Assembly (NCBI GenBank): GCA_012184525.1
Contig: WOFQ01000014.1
Location: 620,001-684,000 of the forward strand
DNA: 64,000 bases
Reading direction: 5' to 3'
From: Xenoacremonium recifei
Lineage: Eukaryota > Ascomycota > Sordariomycetes > Hypocreales > Nectriaceae
Of the stretch, positions 22,667 to 33,580 are shown one piece after another (the stretch's first letter is position 1; every line of letters begins with the position of its first letter). The notes below the pieces were generated by a model. The model ran no database searches, was not told where the DNA came from, and was given only the letters and a program-made list of their open reading frames with translations. The translations under genes were made by a program, and so were the position numbers.

Positions 22667-23575
22667 TCATATCGGGTTTTCCATCCCAGGGGGAGGTGTT
22701 GCTTTGGGAATCGGGGTGGTTGACATGTGGCCCTTGCTGCGTAATGTGGTACTGGACCCCTTAAGTCCACGCTTCATCATTTTGCCCAAGACTGTGACGA
22801 GTTCACACGCATCGTTGAACATATCGTCGTCCATCCCTTCCGTGGCTTCGTAAACCTCGGAGATTGTCTCCTTAGCCAGTTTCCGACTGCCCTCCGCGTC
22901 ATGCATACAATCGTACATGAAGGCGGCGTATTCGGTTTTGACGGATAGACGCAACGAATGCGAGCCCCATAGCAGTGTGTCTGCCAAGTTGATGGCGACC
23001 AGGAAGTATTCCCTGGCCTGAGGGAGGTAATCCTCACTTGGGAGAATGAATGATGGGGGCAGGGTGCTCTGTGTCTCGAAGCCGGGGGGTGGCAACACTG
23101 GACCACCTTCGAGAGGATGAGTTGGTTGAACAGACGATGACCTTGACTCGGGATCTAGATCAACGGCAATGCCCTTTCCTTTGTCCAATGCAGTGGTGAT
23201 TTCGGGAGTCCAGCGACCCAGTGGTGACACAGGTGGCGAGTTATGAAAGAGAACGAAGATGTGAAAGAAGGATGCTCGTAGTTTATAGGCAAGGACTTTA
23301 AGCTCAACATAGTTGCCGACTAAAGGGATGACATATTGCGTGAGCATGACAAGCCCCTCCCGCGAGAGCCATAGGATGTGTAGAATGCGCCGTATTGCGT
23401 GGGGAGAACTGCTCTGCTCAGGGCGACGAGCTTTCTTAGCTGCAACAAGTTGCTCGGCGAGGTTTAAAGACAAGCCGAGAATCTTGAAAAGCATAGAGGA
23501 AAGCAAGGGGTTGTCATTCTCGACAGCTTTGGCCAGCTTGCCGAGAAACTTCTGGTCAACTTCCGAAGACGCCAT
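22667..23575 (-). CDS. Divergent 14-3-3-like protein
   Basis: Single exon of 302 aa; the ATG at 23575 is used because the frame upstream has only a GTG. The helical layout follows the 14-3-3 fold: an N-terminal helix pair (DQKFLGKLAKAVENDNPLLSS), helix C (HAIRRILHILWLSREGLVML), helix D/E (NYVELKVLAYKLRASFFHIFVLFHN), and a C-terminal half (YLPQAREYFLVAINLADTLLWGSHSLRLSVKTEYAAFMYD then AEGSRKLAKETISEVYEA). A ~60-residue proline-rich insertion (about 116-175) separates the halves. Canonical 14-3-3 proteins bind phosphoserine through Lys/Arg in helix C and an Arg-Tyr pair in helix E. By hand alignment that pair is His-Ile here, and the usual Asn of the LNxSVFYYE segment is Glu. It is therefore probably a structural relative with a different binding mode. 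The ordinary fungal 14-3-3 genes must lie elsewhere. Confidence 0.7.
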   Translation of the reverse strand: MASSEVDQKFLGKLAKAVENDNPLLSSMLFKILGLSLNLAEQLVAAKKARRPEQSSSPHAIRRILHILWLSREGLVMLTQYVIPLVGNYVELKVLAYKLRASFFHIFVLFHNSPPVSPLGRWTPEITTALDKGKGIAVDLDPESRSSSVQPTHPLEGGPVLPPPGFETQSTLPPSFILPSEDYLPQAREYFLVAINLADTLLWGSHSLRLSVKTEYAAFMYDCMHDAEGSRKLAKETISEVYEATEGMDDDMFNDACELVTVLGKMMKRGLKGSSTTLRSKGHMSTTPIPKATPPPGMENPI

Positions 23576-26500
23576 GCAGCCCACAACAAGTTTATCGAAA
23601 AGAAAAATGAGGTCTGGAATAAGTTAGAAAAGGTCCACGGACTGGGGGGCTCTCGTAGTCTGGGACTGCGGACCGGGGGAGACGAGGGGGGGGAATAGCC
23701 TCGCATATGAATTGCAGCACGGGCGACAGGCCTCATGGACAAGGAGGCAATCGGGTAGCGAGAGGAAAACGAGGAAAAGGAGAAGAACGACAACGATGAG
23801 AACAGGTTGGCTGGACTAACCGGAAGCAAGATCCACAATGGCCGCGCCGTGCAGTAGAGTGCAGCAGCTCGCGCAATGCAGCCCAACGCAAGGCAGGACA
23901 GGGTGAGGCAAGATGGGCGCGACAGCTGGCGAGCTGTGATTGGGTCCCGGGACGAGTAGTGAGGTTAACGATGATGGCTGGGGAGAGGCGACCCCGATGA
24001 GATGGCAGATTCGAGATCAGCCCGTGAGTGTAAGCGGCGGAATGAGTGGCAAGCAGTGCGATGGGCGCGGCATCTGCGTCGAGGGATTCAGGGATCCTGG
24101 AGCCAATTGCCCTGTTCGTCGGCCAGTCCAGTGGGCGCGTCTCGAGACACGACAGGGCAGGTCAGGGCCGTGACTGGAAGAGACGAACCCTCACGACGAC
24201 AAGAGGTCGGGCAAGACGAGCCCAATGGGGTGTCGTTCGGCCACACACGCCCTCGAGCAGCAGGTAAAGACGGACTAGCAACGGCGAGCTGTTGGCGGAG
24301 CGGAGAGCATGGCGATGGGATCGTGGGGGATGATCTTATACAGCAGGCGTGCGCAGGTACAGAGTTGACTGGACGGTACGTAGCCGGACGTGTCGAGCAG
24401 CGCCAATCGACGGCACCAGGCGGTGAAGCGGAGCCGAGCCAAACAGACGGGGAAGAGACTTGAATTGCACGGAATTCAGGCTCTGACCAGGGTTAGGATT
24501 GGTTTGAACCTGGCTTGAGCGTGGATTCTCAGCGTACAGGCCGTCGAAAACGCTTGGTGGTTTCCAGGTTGTGTGGATCTGCTGCGTGCCGCGGGCACTA
24601 AATAAATCCCAGGCCGGGTAGATGAAGGCGACCGCGCGTGTATGTATATTAGTTGCAATGCGAAGGGAGTGATGACTTGCAAATTGCAGAATCCGACTGA
24701 AGTTGAAAAGGTTAATGTGGCAATGAAAGATTGAAATGGCGCTGGAGGCGACGCTCGCGTGATCCCAAGAATCAATGAATGGCTGATGAGCTGGCAAAGG
24801 ACTGGGGGCCGAGTAAACGACAGAGGCGTGTGCGTGGACGAACGAGCGAGCGACCTAATCCACGAGATCCAACGGCGACGTGACGCAACAACGACGAATG
24901 AACGACAGCGACCAGCTTTCGACGAGGCTTTCTCCTGACTGGCCTTCCTCCTTTCTCAAGCCTCACTTCAGCTACCTCCTCTCGGTGTTGTGTCCCTCTT
25001 TTTCGCAGTCCACGGGAAGTCGAAAACGCGGTGCAATCGCGTGAGAAAACGTCGATTCAGCGGCGACACAGGCTCACAACACACAACGGGGCAGAAATGA
25101 GAAGAAAAAACACGAGCCTGACACGACACGGGTCGTCGACAGGACGGCGCGAGGCTGCGGACGGGATGGGAGTTTAAAAAGGAAGCCAGGAAATCCCGAC
25201 GAGATGAGGAAAAAGGAAAAAAAGCCGCCGTCGGAAACCCCGTGACCTTTGTCGTCGCCAGCGCGCTCAGATGGAAGGCACGACCTTGCAAAAAAGCAAA
25301 CGCAAGGCAGGTACAGAGATTAGCTGAGCTTAGATTCTCAGGCGTGGCAAGCAGCAGATGCAGCTTCGTTCATCTCAACTTATCCTCCCGTTTCTCATGA
25401 TTCTTGCGCACGCTCTGCGCGTGTCATTGTCGGCGCCTCAGCCCACTCGCCAGTCGATTGCTTCGTCGAGACACTCCAGGCCACTGAGAGCGCTTCTCGT
25501 CCCCTGCAGCGCCAATGCCCCCTGCCTTCAACTGCCAACGTTCACTCACCCCTGCTTGGATGTGGTCAGGGCTTCGTGGTGGAGGAGGTGAGACTGTGAG
25601 AGCGAGACAAGGGTCCCGAGACAAGGGGACCGACGACGTGACATCAGCGCCGTCTCGGCCAGTGATAAACCACCACCAAACATCATCAGCTCCTGCGTGC
25701 TGTGCGTCTTGCGTCCTGCTCCCAGCGGAATCCCCCGTCCGGAGTGGTTTGGGCGCCGGCCCAGCCCATCGAACAAGCTATCGGCTAATCTGACCCAGGG
25801 CTGCCTCCAAGTCCAGCGCCGGGACTTCGTGACAGGTTGCTTTCGGCTCGCACACCGATATATATCCTCGACGCCGTGTTCCCGTTCTGGTACAACCTCC
25901 CATCCATCGGCCCAGGAATTTCCCACGATGCGCCCCCAGTTCGTCCTCCGTTACCCCATTCCAGCGTCCGCGAAGAATGCAGAGAGAACAGAAAGTCCCA
26001 CGCACCCGCCTTGTGGTGTATTCGCCGACGCCTGTCGTGTCCTCTTACTTGCGCCAACGGGTCGTGTCGGTCTGGGCTGACGGTGTCTGGAGCTGGTCCG
26101 CTCCGCCCAAGTCCCACTACCAGCTCATCGACCCTGCACCTCCCAGCCTCCCGAATTCTTCGTCAAGGATCTCGCCCATATATTTGTACACCATCCCCAT
26201 CCGCCCATCCACTCAACGGGCTCACCGCGGGTGGCCTCTCGTATGCGACCCTCCGGCCTATCTGTTCGCCCTCCCCCGCTACGTAGCCCTCTGGTTCTCT
26301 GATGATCTCGACCTGTCAAACGGAAAGCGTCTCGTTTTGGGATCGCCTCTCGCGGCGGCCTCTTCGACATCCTGAATCTCGGCCCAAGGAACTAGCCCAA
26401 CCTCTTCGTTATTGAGCGTGACGACCTCGGCTCGCGGGCGAAAGTAGCGGTGAGTTTGGCTCGGTATGTTGCCTCACTCTCCAACCGGATTTGAAGGCCG

Positions 26501-27083
26501 TTCTTACACGCCCAACTTGATCGCGAGCCTATTCAACATCCAAGCAGTCGGAGCAAAGCCTAAAATCGGCCCAAAAGACACGAGGTATCCCGCCTTGCCG
26601 TTGTCTCAGACATTGTCTGAGTTATCCACGCCTTCTTTGCCTCGGCCCAGTTGCGATGCGGGCTTAGATCGGCCTATTTGGTCCTGCATACCCGTTGCTC
26701 CCTCGTAGCCAGCAATTTGACACAGCCTGGCAATGGTTGCAAGCTCACGCTGCATTCTCACTTATAGACAACCTGGCGAGCGTTTACAGTACACGACACG
26801 ACACGACACGATCGACGCACGCTTGCATTATTCTTGAATGGCCTGCTCTAATGAATCATGTCCGATTTCGACCCGCAATCGCCTTTATATCGTTATCGAA
26901 CGCCCGCCAGGTTCGCTTTTGTGTACCACCCTTTCGCCTTGAGACCCAAGTGCTCCATATATATACTTGAAAAAATATCCATGCCTTACGCCGTCTCTAT
27001 AGCCACCCGTTCACGCCTGGCGCTGTTAGATGCATCCATGCCCGAGATCCCGTTCGAAATGACGATCCTTTGGCCTTCGACTC
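23576..27083. other. Gene-poor block
   Basis: 3.5 kb between the start of the 14-3-3-like gene (-) and the stop of SCAP (-). The first ~600 bp upstream of 23575 should hold the 14-3-3-like promoter, including poly-G/C-rich tracts near 23645-23690. No open frame in the rest shows domain content or plausible splice-linked exons. A non-coding transcript is possible. Confidence 0.5.
26791..26810 (+). repeat. Pentanucleotide microsatellite (ACACG)4
   Basis: Four tandem ACACG units in the gene-poor block upstream (genomically left) of the SCAP 3' end. This is a simple repeat with no inferred role. Confidence 0.7.
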
Positions 27084-30000
27084 TCAAGTCCATGCCCGGG
27101 GCCGCAACGATATCCCTGCTTTCCTCCGTCGACTGCCCACATTCAGATATTCTCGTCCCTTCTCCTCGAATCGCTCGTATCCGCCGACCGTGACAAGCTT
27201 GACGACATTGCCAAAGCTGAAGGCCACAGACCTTTGCCCTACCCGTATCATCGGACCCAACTCCGAGACGATTAGATGTCCTGCTTGCTCGTCGTCCTGA
27301 AACAGCGGCCGGGTCTCGTCCGTCTTGACTCGGCCTCCTTGCGAGACGGTCCATACCTCCCAACGACTGAATAAATCTCGTCTGACATCCTTCTGGGGAG
27401 ATCGATGGCGCAATCCCTCAGTTCTGCGTCTGCTGTTGAACTCAGAGACCCCTGCCGATTTTGATTTTTGCCGTATTCCGACAACGCTCGTGTCGGAGAG
27501 AACGTTCCAGGAACCAGGATTGTCGACGTGTTTCTTGGTTTCCTTGACCGATTCCCATGTGCACCATCCCCGCCTTGTTGGTGTAATCAAGCTGTGGTAA
27601 CATATGAGTCCATCATCTTCTGGAGGCAAAAATGTCTGGATAATGCAATCACCCGACTCCACACCAGTGTAACAGAGAGTAAAGGACGTAAGACCTTGTG
27701 TCCCTGTCTGGGAAGACGTTTGGCTGGTGTAGGCGCTCTGCAGGGACCTTTGCTGCATCTCTTCTGTCAAGAATGTGTGGACGACGGAGTATTCTTGTAG
27801 GTTCACAAGATGGACGCGGTTCGCGCCAGCAATCAAAAATAGCCCCAGCTCAGAAAGAGGAACAACTTGGTGTACGTCATGGCTCTCCATGCCCTCAACT
27901 TGTACGCTCCTGGAGTTCCAAGTCAGGGGCTCCCTCGTGGCCGCATGAACGCAGCCCTTTCGAGAAGCTGTAATAACCGAAACGCGAGGTGGTGATTGTT
28001 TTGCGCCATCTGAATGATCTGTCAGTCATCTCTGCGGAAGATGTAATCTAGGCTTGTGTAACGTACCTTTGTCAAAGAGAGGTTGGGCACATGCCAGGGG
28101 GCTCCGACAAACACCAAAATCTTCCCCTGCTCCAGCATCTGGGATAAACTCAGTCAACTTGCCATTTCGTCGCACAAGCACCAGTCGTGGTATGCCGCCA
28201 CTCGGCTCGTAAGGTCCAAAGAAGAATGCTTCCGGTTTCTGTCCAGCTAGGTCGACAGGAATTAAGGGACCCCATGTTCGTGTAGTGAGACTCCAGATGC
28301 TCGCCGTGTTGTTTGATAGAACGGCCAACCATTTTGATTGAGTGTCCATGGCCATGGCAAGAACCGGGAAAGGACATTCCTCTAATTTCTCTTCATCCGT
28401 GAGAACGTAGCTGATGCCTCCGGGTCTCACATCCCAAATCCGCACGAGTCGATCAAGACCAACCGAGACGATGTGTCCGTCTGGAGAAGCCGCCAGCATG
28501 GCAATATCGAGTGCATGTCCACCGGAAAACGACTTGACTGACAAGAGAGGGTCACTGTGATCAGTGTCTGAATTATTGCCATCGTCAGACGTCTCCTCCC
28601 ATAGCAAGTAATTGGTCAAAAGCCGAACAGCAGCTATAACAATGATAACGATGACAACAAATCGAGTCATCTGATGGTTTATGAAGTCATAAACTGCTGG
28701 CAGGAAAGTCGGTTCCTGTAAGTGAGGCATTCGATCCGAACCTTTAAGAACGAAGACGACAGGTTCGTATACTCGAGCAACATAGCTATGCGCCGATGGT
28801 TTGATGATACTGATAATCTCTTGCGCTGTTTCGTGATCTTGAAGTCGTAGCCAAGATCTCGGACTCCTTGCTTGGTGGATCTTCTCAAGCGGTGTTTTCA
28901 TAGCTCCAGGGGTCTCCTCATTTCCAAAGGCTCGGTAGAGCCGGCGAAGAAAGTGAAATAACGTTTCATCGTCAAAGAAATGCCACTGTGCGATGAATAC
29001 GAAGCCTAGCATGATCACTGTTCCCGCAACGCGGGTAGACATGGCAATCTTGCCTTGAAGAACATGATCCACCAACGAGGGCCTGGATTTGATGTCTGAT
29101 GGGTCGCGATTGTGTCGCATGGATACTTGGTCGAGAGCATCGCTGAGCTCAGTCCGCCTCACATCCACGCTGAGAACCGACAGAAAGAATGTGGATAGGT
29201 AGAACAAATCGAAGATTATGGCGATAGCGGCAAATATGCAAAATGCGGAGACTCCTGGTGAAACCAAACGAGATAGGCCAGACAATATGAGAACATTCTG
29301 CATCGAGCTGGTAATAGCAGTATGTGCAGTCTCCCCAAAAGCATGGCCTATTCTGCTGCTCGTGTTATCCTCGGATGGAGTCAGAATGACTGCGTTGATC
29401 AACCGAAATATGTTCTCCAGACTCATAGCGAGAACTACCAGAGGGTACGCCGCCCGAGGTATGCGAGACAGGTCGATTTTGAAGATAGCGCAGATGGTGA
29501 AGCTGGACATGACAGAGAATGCGATCTGAGCCATCACAGTGACAATGAGCCCAAATTTTGATTTGACAGCCCTTAGTTTCGAGAGACTCATGAGAAAATA
29601 AAGAGAAGCGAGGGCGTATGCGATCGATAGGATTATCGAATCTTTCCGTGAGATTGGGCGAAATCGAAACTCGTATAGTTGGTTGCTTGAAACGCGGGCG
29701 TCAGGGGGGTATATGTCCCATTTGTCGGCAACCTTCTCTGGAAGTGCGGCGGCCCTTCTTTCCCACTGACGCCCAACAGGAGAGTCACGCATGTACACCA
29801 GCGTGATGACGAGAGCATCAGCGGCGAGGAGTCGCCTTTCTTCGAACCGCTTTCCGCTGAAGACGATGGAATGTCGAAGAGTGACGTTGACAGAAGTTGA
29901 TAGATTTTTCCTGTCGTTGACCGTTCCTAGAATGTCAGGGTCTGCTAGAATGCGATCCTTCAAGCAACCCCAATATTGCAAAGGTGAATGAAAGAACCAA

Positions 30001-30641
30001 GATTGATCATTGAGGCCATTGATAGCGTGGTAGGAGTCGCGTTGACTGGGAGTCAGGTCCGAATCCCAGGAAGCTGGGGGCGCCGGTGCTACTCGATCAG
30101 CTTGGCGAGGATTGAAGTCGATAGTAGGACCGATCAACTCGTCTTGTAGCTCCAGAGCCGAAGCCAGGAGGCTCTTGTTAACAGCTTGCATGTAGTTTGA
30201 ATGGACCCAGATCGACCGCATCGTCACATCTGGCTCAGCAGTGGTCGTGTAGGGAAGTGGCTGAGCGATAGTCCACGCATGATGAGGGAGGTTGGAAGCG
30301 CCATTAACATAGTCGGTAGTGAAAAGGTACGGAATAGGGTATATCAGGATGGTGGCAACCGCCACCGATACTAGCAAAGTCGCGACGACATGGCTGGCGG
30401 CGTAGGCGCCATAGCGAGCGAGCCCGCTCCGAATAGGATGATTTGGAGGAAGAACTGGCGCTTCCGTGGTTCTGGTTGCGTGTGAGTTCGGGAGACGATG
30501 AAGCCTTGAGGTAAGGGGAGGCGCCTTGGGTGAGGGTGGGAAATGAGGTGATGTCGGGTCGGTTCAATAGAAGTGGCCGGGAAGTGGGAGAAATCGAGAA
30601 AAAACTTACCCTCGCAACGGGTACAGGAGGTACCAGATCAT
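27084..30641 (-). CDS. SREBP cleavage-activating protein (SCAP)
   Basis: ER membrane escort that senses sterols and carries the SREBP transcription factor to be activated, linking sterol level and hypoxia. Exons 30641-30610, 30471-28067 and 28009-27084 give about 1120 aa. Exon 1 encodes only MIWYLLYPLRG and is separated by a 138-bp intron. TM1 follows (about 42-62), then a lumenal loop with N-glycosylation sequons. A multi-TM sterol-sensing domain (about 270-470) comes next, starting KDSIILSIAYALASLYFLMSL and including PLVVLAMSLENIFRLINAV. Two more TM helices follow (VAGTVIMLGFVFIAQWHFF and FVVIVIIVIAAVRLLTNYLLW), then a cytosolic WD-repeat region beginning GHALDIAMLAASPDGHIVSVGLDRLVRIWDV. 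The last intron could use an acceptor 9 nt upstream, adding three residues. It is divergent from the JmjC gene. Confidence 0.9.
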
Positions 30642-32241
30642 GAGGACGCAAGACGAATGCGATGCCGCTTACTCAGGCATGCGGACGTGAAGAAGATCTT
30701 TTGCGGAAGCTGAAGTGCAATTAGGTGACGTGACATCCGCATGAGTCGCACAAGTCGATGTTGAAATCTGGTGGATCGATTTGCGCGCGTGCACGCGGGA
30801 CACGGGCGGGAAGGACGGGACACGGACGTCGCGAGAGAGGGAGAGCAATGCGCGGAGCAAGGGCCGGCGTCTGCTAGGTTTTCTGTTGGGAGAGCTCTCA
30901 GATGGCAGTCAAATGCTGGCGTGGTGTCGCGCGGGATTGATAATGTGGCCACAGAGCTAATAGCGGCCGAATCTTGGAGTCTGCTGAGCTCGACGGGCAA
31001 CGCGCTGCGTCGTGGAGCGGGTGATGGTCGCGGTGAAGGGATTCTCGTGGAGGCGGATATGGCGGTATCGATGATGAGAGTTCTCTGAAGCTGCTAGCAG
31101 ACCGAGACCGAGTGGGATCATGGTGGTGGTGACCAGACACGGGACAACAGGCGACTCGCAATGAGGTGGGGGTTAAGGGAGATCGACCGGCCGCTAAGGG
31201 TTCTTGATGCGCTTCCATTGGCATTCCGAGGCTCAGGGCGCGGCCGCCCATGTCCTCGAGGGCTCTACGGGAGATTGCTAGGGCGAGCCCGGGCAATAAA
31301 ACGGGCGGAAATTACCAGATGAAGGAGAAGCATCGCTGGGGATGTTGGGATGGAAGAGAAAACTCACCTCAGGCTCCTCCCCCGCAATCTGGTTTCTGTC
31401 CATGTCGGGGCTTTCGGGGGGCACAGGCACAGGCACATGAGGGAAGGAAGGATGGATGCTACCTTGCTGCTTGCCCTGTGGCCGATCCAGGCTCCACCTC
31501 GTGTCTGTTCTCAGCTGGCCAGGTCAAGGGGAGCTTCAGCTTGAGCTCCTGGTGAGGGCCGATCGCGGGTGAAAACTTTCTGGGCCAATGAGGGCTTCTA
31601 GTGGCGGCGAAAGCACTCTACCTAAGCTGGGAAAAGTATCCTCTGCCTTGCGACGCGGCGCCCTAAACTCGAGACACGGGGGATCTGCTTAGTAACTTGG
31701 TGAGAATGGTGCGGCAGGTGCTACCTTGGACACTCTAGCCTAGCTCTTGCCTCGCAGGCCAGGATCGAGGCAAGAGATCCATCTCGCATCACACAAAACC
31801 AAAGTATCAGTTATCACCAATCCCTCTATCCACCCATGTCCTTGCTTCCCGTCTAGCCCTACAGACTTGTGGAAGCCCCTTCTTCAGGTAATTCCAGGCC
31901 TAGTGGTGCCCGTTACCGACCCCAGCATGGCCCCGCGAGATACCGATCGTTTTAGTGGACTTGGGCGGTTTTAAGCTATCGTGGTTACCGCGTGCCGGCA
32001 GCCACCATGCTCCATCGCCAGAACAAAATCGTACGATTCTTGCGGCTCTTCCCAGCTCATTGGCCATTCTTAACTCGACCTCGAAATAGGATCTGGGTCT
32101 ACCAGGGTGAGAATCTCTGGTACCGAGATTTCTCTTAACGGCATTCAGAAGTCTGTGCCCAGACACCTGGCATTCCTCCCAACTTCGACTCCGGGACATC
32201 GGGACAGCCGGGCGATCAAAAGCTCAGCCTTACAGCAACCC
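30642..32241. other. Divergent intergenic region (SCAP / JmjC)
   Basis: 1.6 kb between the start codons of SCAP (-) and the JMJD7-like gene (+). It should carry both promoters. No gene is supported in it. Open frames such as 30638-31000 (-) and 30898-31296 (-) are biased by local GC content and lack domains. Confidence 0.5.
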
Positions 32242-33526
32242 ATGGCCGGTCTAGACTCTTCTGATGCGGCTCTTCGCGAGCTCCTTTCTACATACAATGA
32301 GCTCAATGCAGCCGTTGTCGAAGAGATTCATGAGGAGCCGAGTCCCCTCGAGTTCATGCGCTTTGTCTCCCGCAACACTCCGTTCGTCTTGAGAAAAGGG
32401 GCTTCTACCTGGAAGGCATGTCAGGAATGGAACTCTGCCTACCTTCTTTCGGCCCTCAGGGGCCAGTATGTTAACGTGGCCGTTACACCGCTGGGGTAAG
32501 TTCGTTTATCGTATGATGTGTGAAATCAATGAAGGGATATGACAATATGGCCTCATTGGAGCTGGCCAGAGGTGCGAACACTGGTATCTGACCTTCTATT
32601 AGCAACGCGGATTCACCGACATATTCCGAGCAGCATGGCCGAACGGTCTTTGTTAAACCTCACTACGAAGACCAAAAATTTGAGGAACTCTTGGAGTACG
32701 TCTGTCGTCAAGAAACTGACCCTGAGTTCCCATCGAACGCCGAGGTCCGCTATGCTCAGACTCGTAAGTGAGATTGTCTTCCCGTCTCAGCCAATCCTAA
32801 CACTTTCGTATAAGAAAACGACAACCTTCGTGAGGAGTACATCACCCTCTTCTCAGACGTTCAGAAGGATGTTCCATTTGCTCGTATCGCTCTTGACAAA
32901 CCCCCAGATGCTGTCAACTTGTGGATTGGTAACTCGAAGTCTGTCACCGCTCTGCATAAAGACAACTACGAAAATATATACGTTCAAATCGTTGGTAAGA
33001 AGCATTTTGTTTTGCTGCCGCCGATTTTTCATCCTTGCGTTAATGAGCAACGGCTGGAACCCGCGACATATGCCCGGCACGGGCAGGAGGTATCGCTTGA
33101 GATGGATCTAGAAGGGGAGACTGTGCCATTTGCAACTTGGGATCCGGACAGACCGCAGGTCAACGAGACACCCTTTTCTACACTCGCAAAGCCAGTACGA
33201 GTGACTTTGCATCCCGGAGATATGCTTTACCTCCCAGCTATGTGGTAAGTAGATCCTGGCTCCCAGAGTTTCTGCCCCAGACAATCTGTTCTCACACATC
33301 CGTATTACCAGGTATCATAAGGTATCACAGTCTTGCTCAGAGGAGGATGAAGGTTTCGTGCTTGCTGTCAATTACTGGTATACATTGTGGTCTATGAATA
33401 AATGAAAGGCTGTCTAACTTTTTCTTTAGGTATGATATGGAATTCGCTGGACCTCTATACCCCCTATCTACTTTCGTCAGAGATATCAGCTTGAGAAATA
33501 GCGCCGCGGCATCGCAAAAATCATGA
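32242..33526 (+). CDS. JmjC-domain protein, JMJD7-like
   Basis: Fe(II)/2-oxoglutarate-dependent oxygenase of the small JmjC group. Human JMJD7 hydroxylates lysine in DRG GTPases; the fungal substrate is unknown. Five exons, 32242-32495, 32603-32763, 32815-33244, 33312-33377 and 33430-33526, splice in phase to 335 aa. The N-terminal part has PLEFMRFVSRNTPFVLRKG, the conserved entry of this family. The JmjC core has VNLWIGNSKSVTALHKDNYENIYVQIVGKKHF (iron ligands H-x-D in HKD), then LHPGDMLYLPAMWYHKVSQS with the distal iron ligand His. The two smallest introns interrupt codons for Trp (MW/YHK and NYW/YDM). The stop lies only 54 bp from the convergent SPB1 stop, so the 3' UTRs almost certainly overlap. 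Confidence 0.92.
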
Positions 33527-33580
33527 TTAAATTGAAACGCCATGCATATCGACCCAAGTAACTCCCAAAACGACTTTTCA

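Noticed and set aside
22149..22670. 173-codon frame (-) between the Myb-like and 14-3-3-like genes
   Set aside because: No domain, lies in a convergent 3' region, composition unlike neighbours.
28010..28018. Alternative SCAP acceptor 9 nt upstream (ACAG before ATCATTCAG)
   Set aside because: It is in phase, but sits too close to the likely CTGAC branch point; the downstream CAG is preferred. The effect is only three residues.
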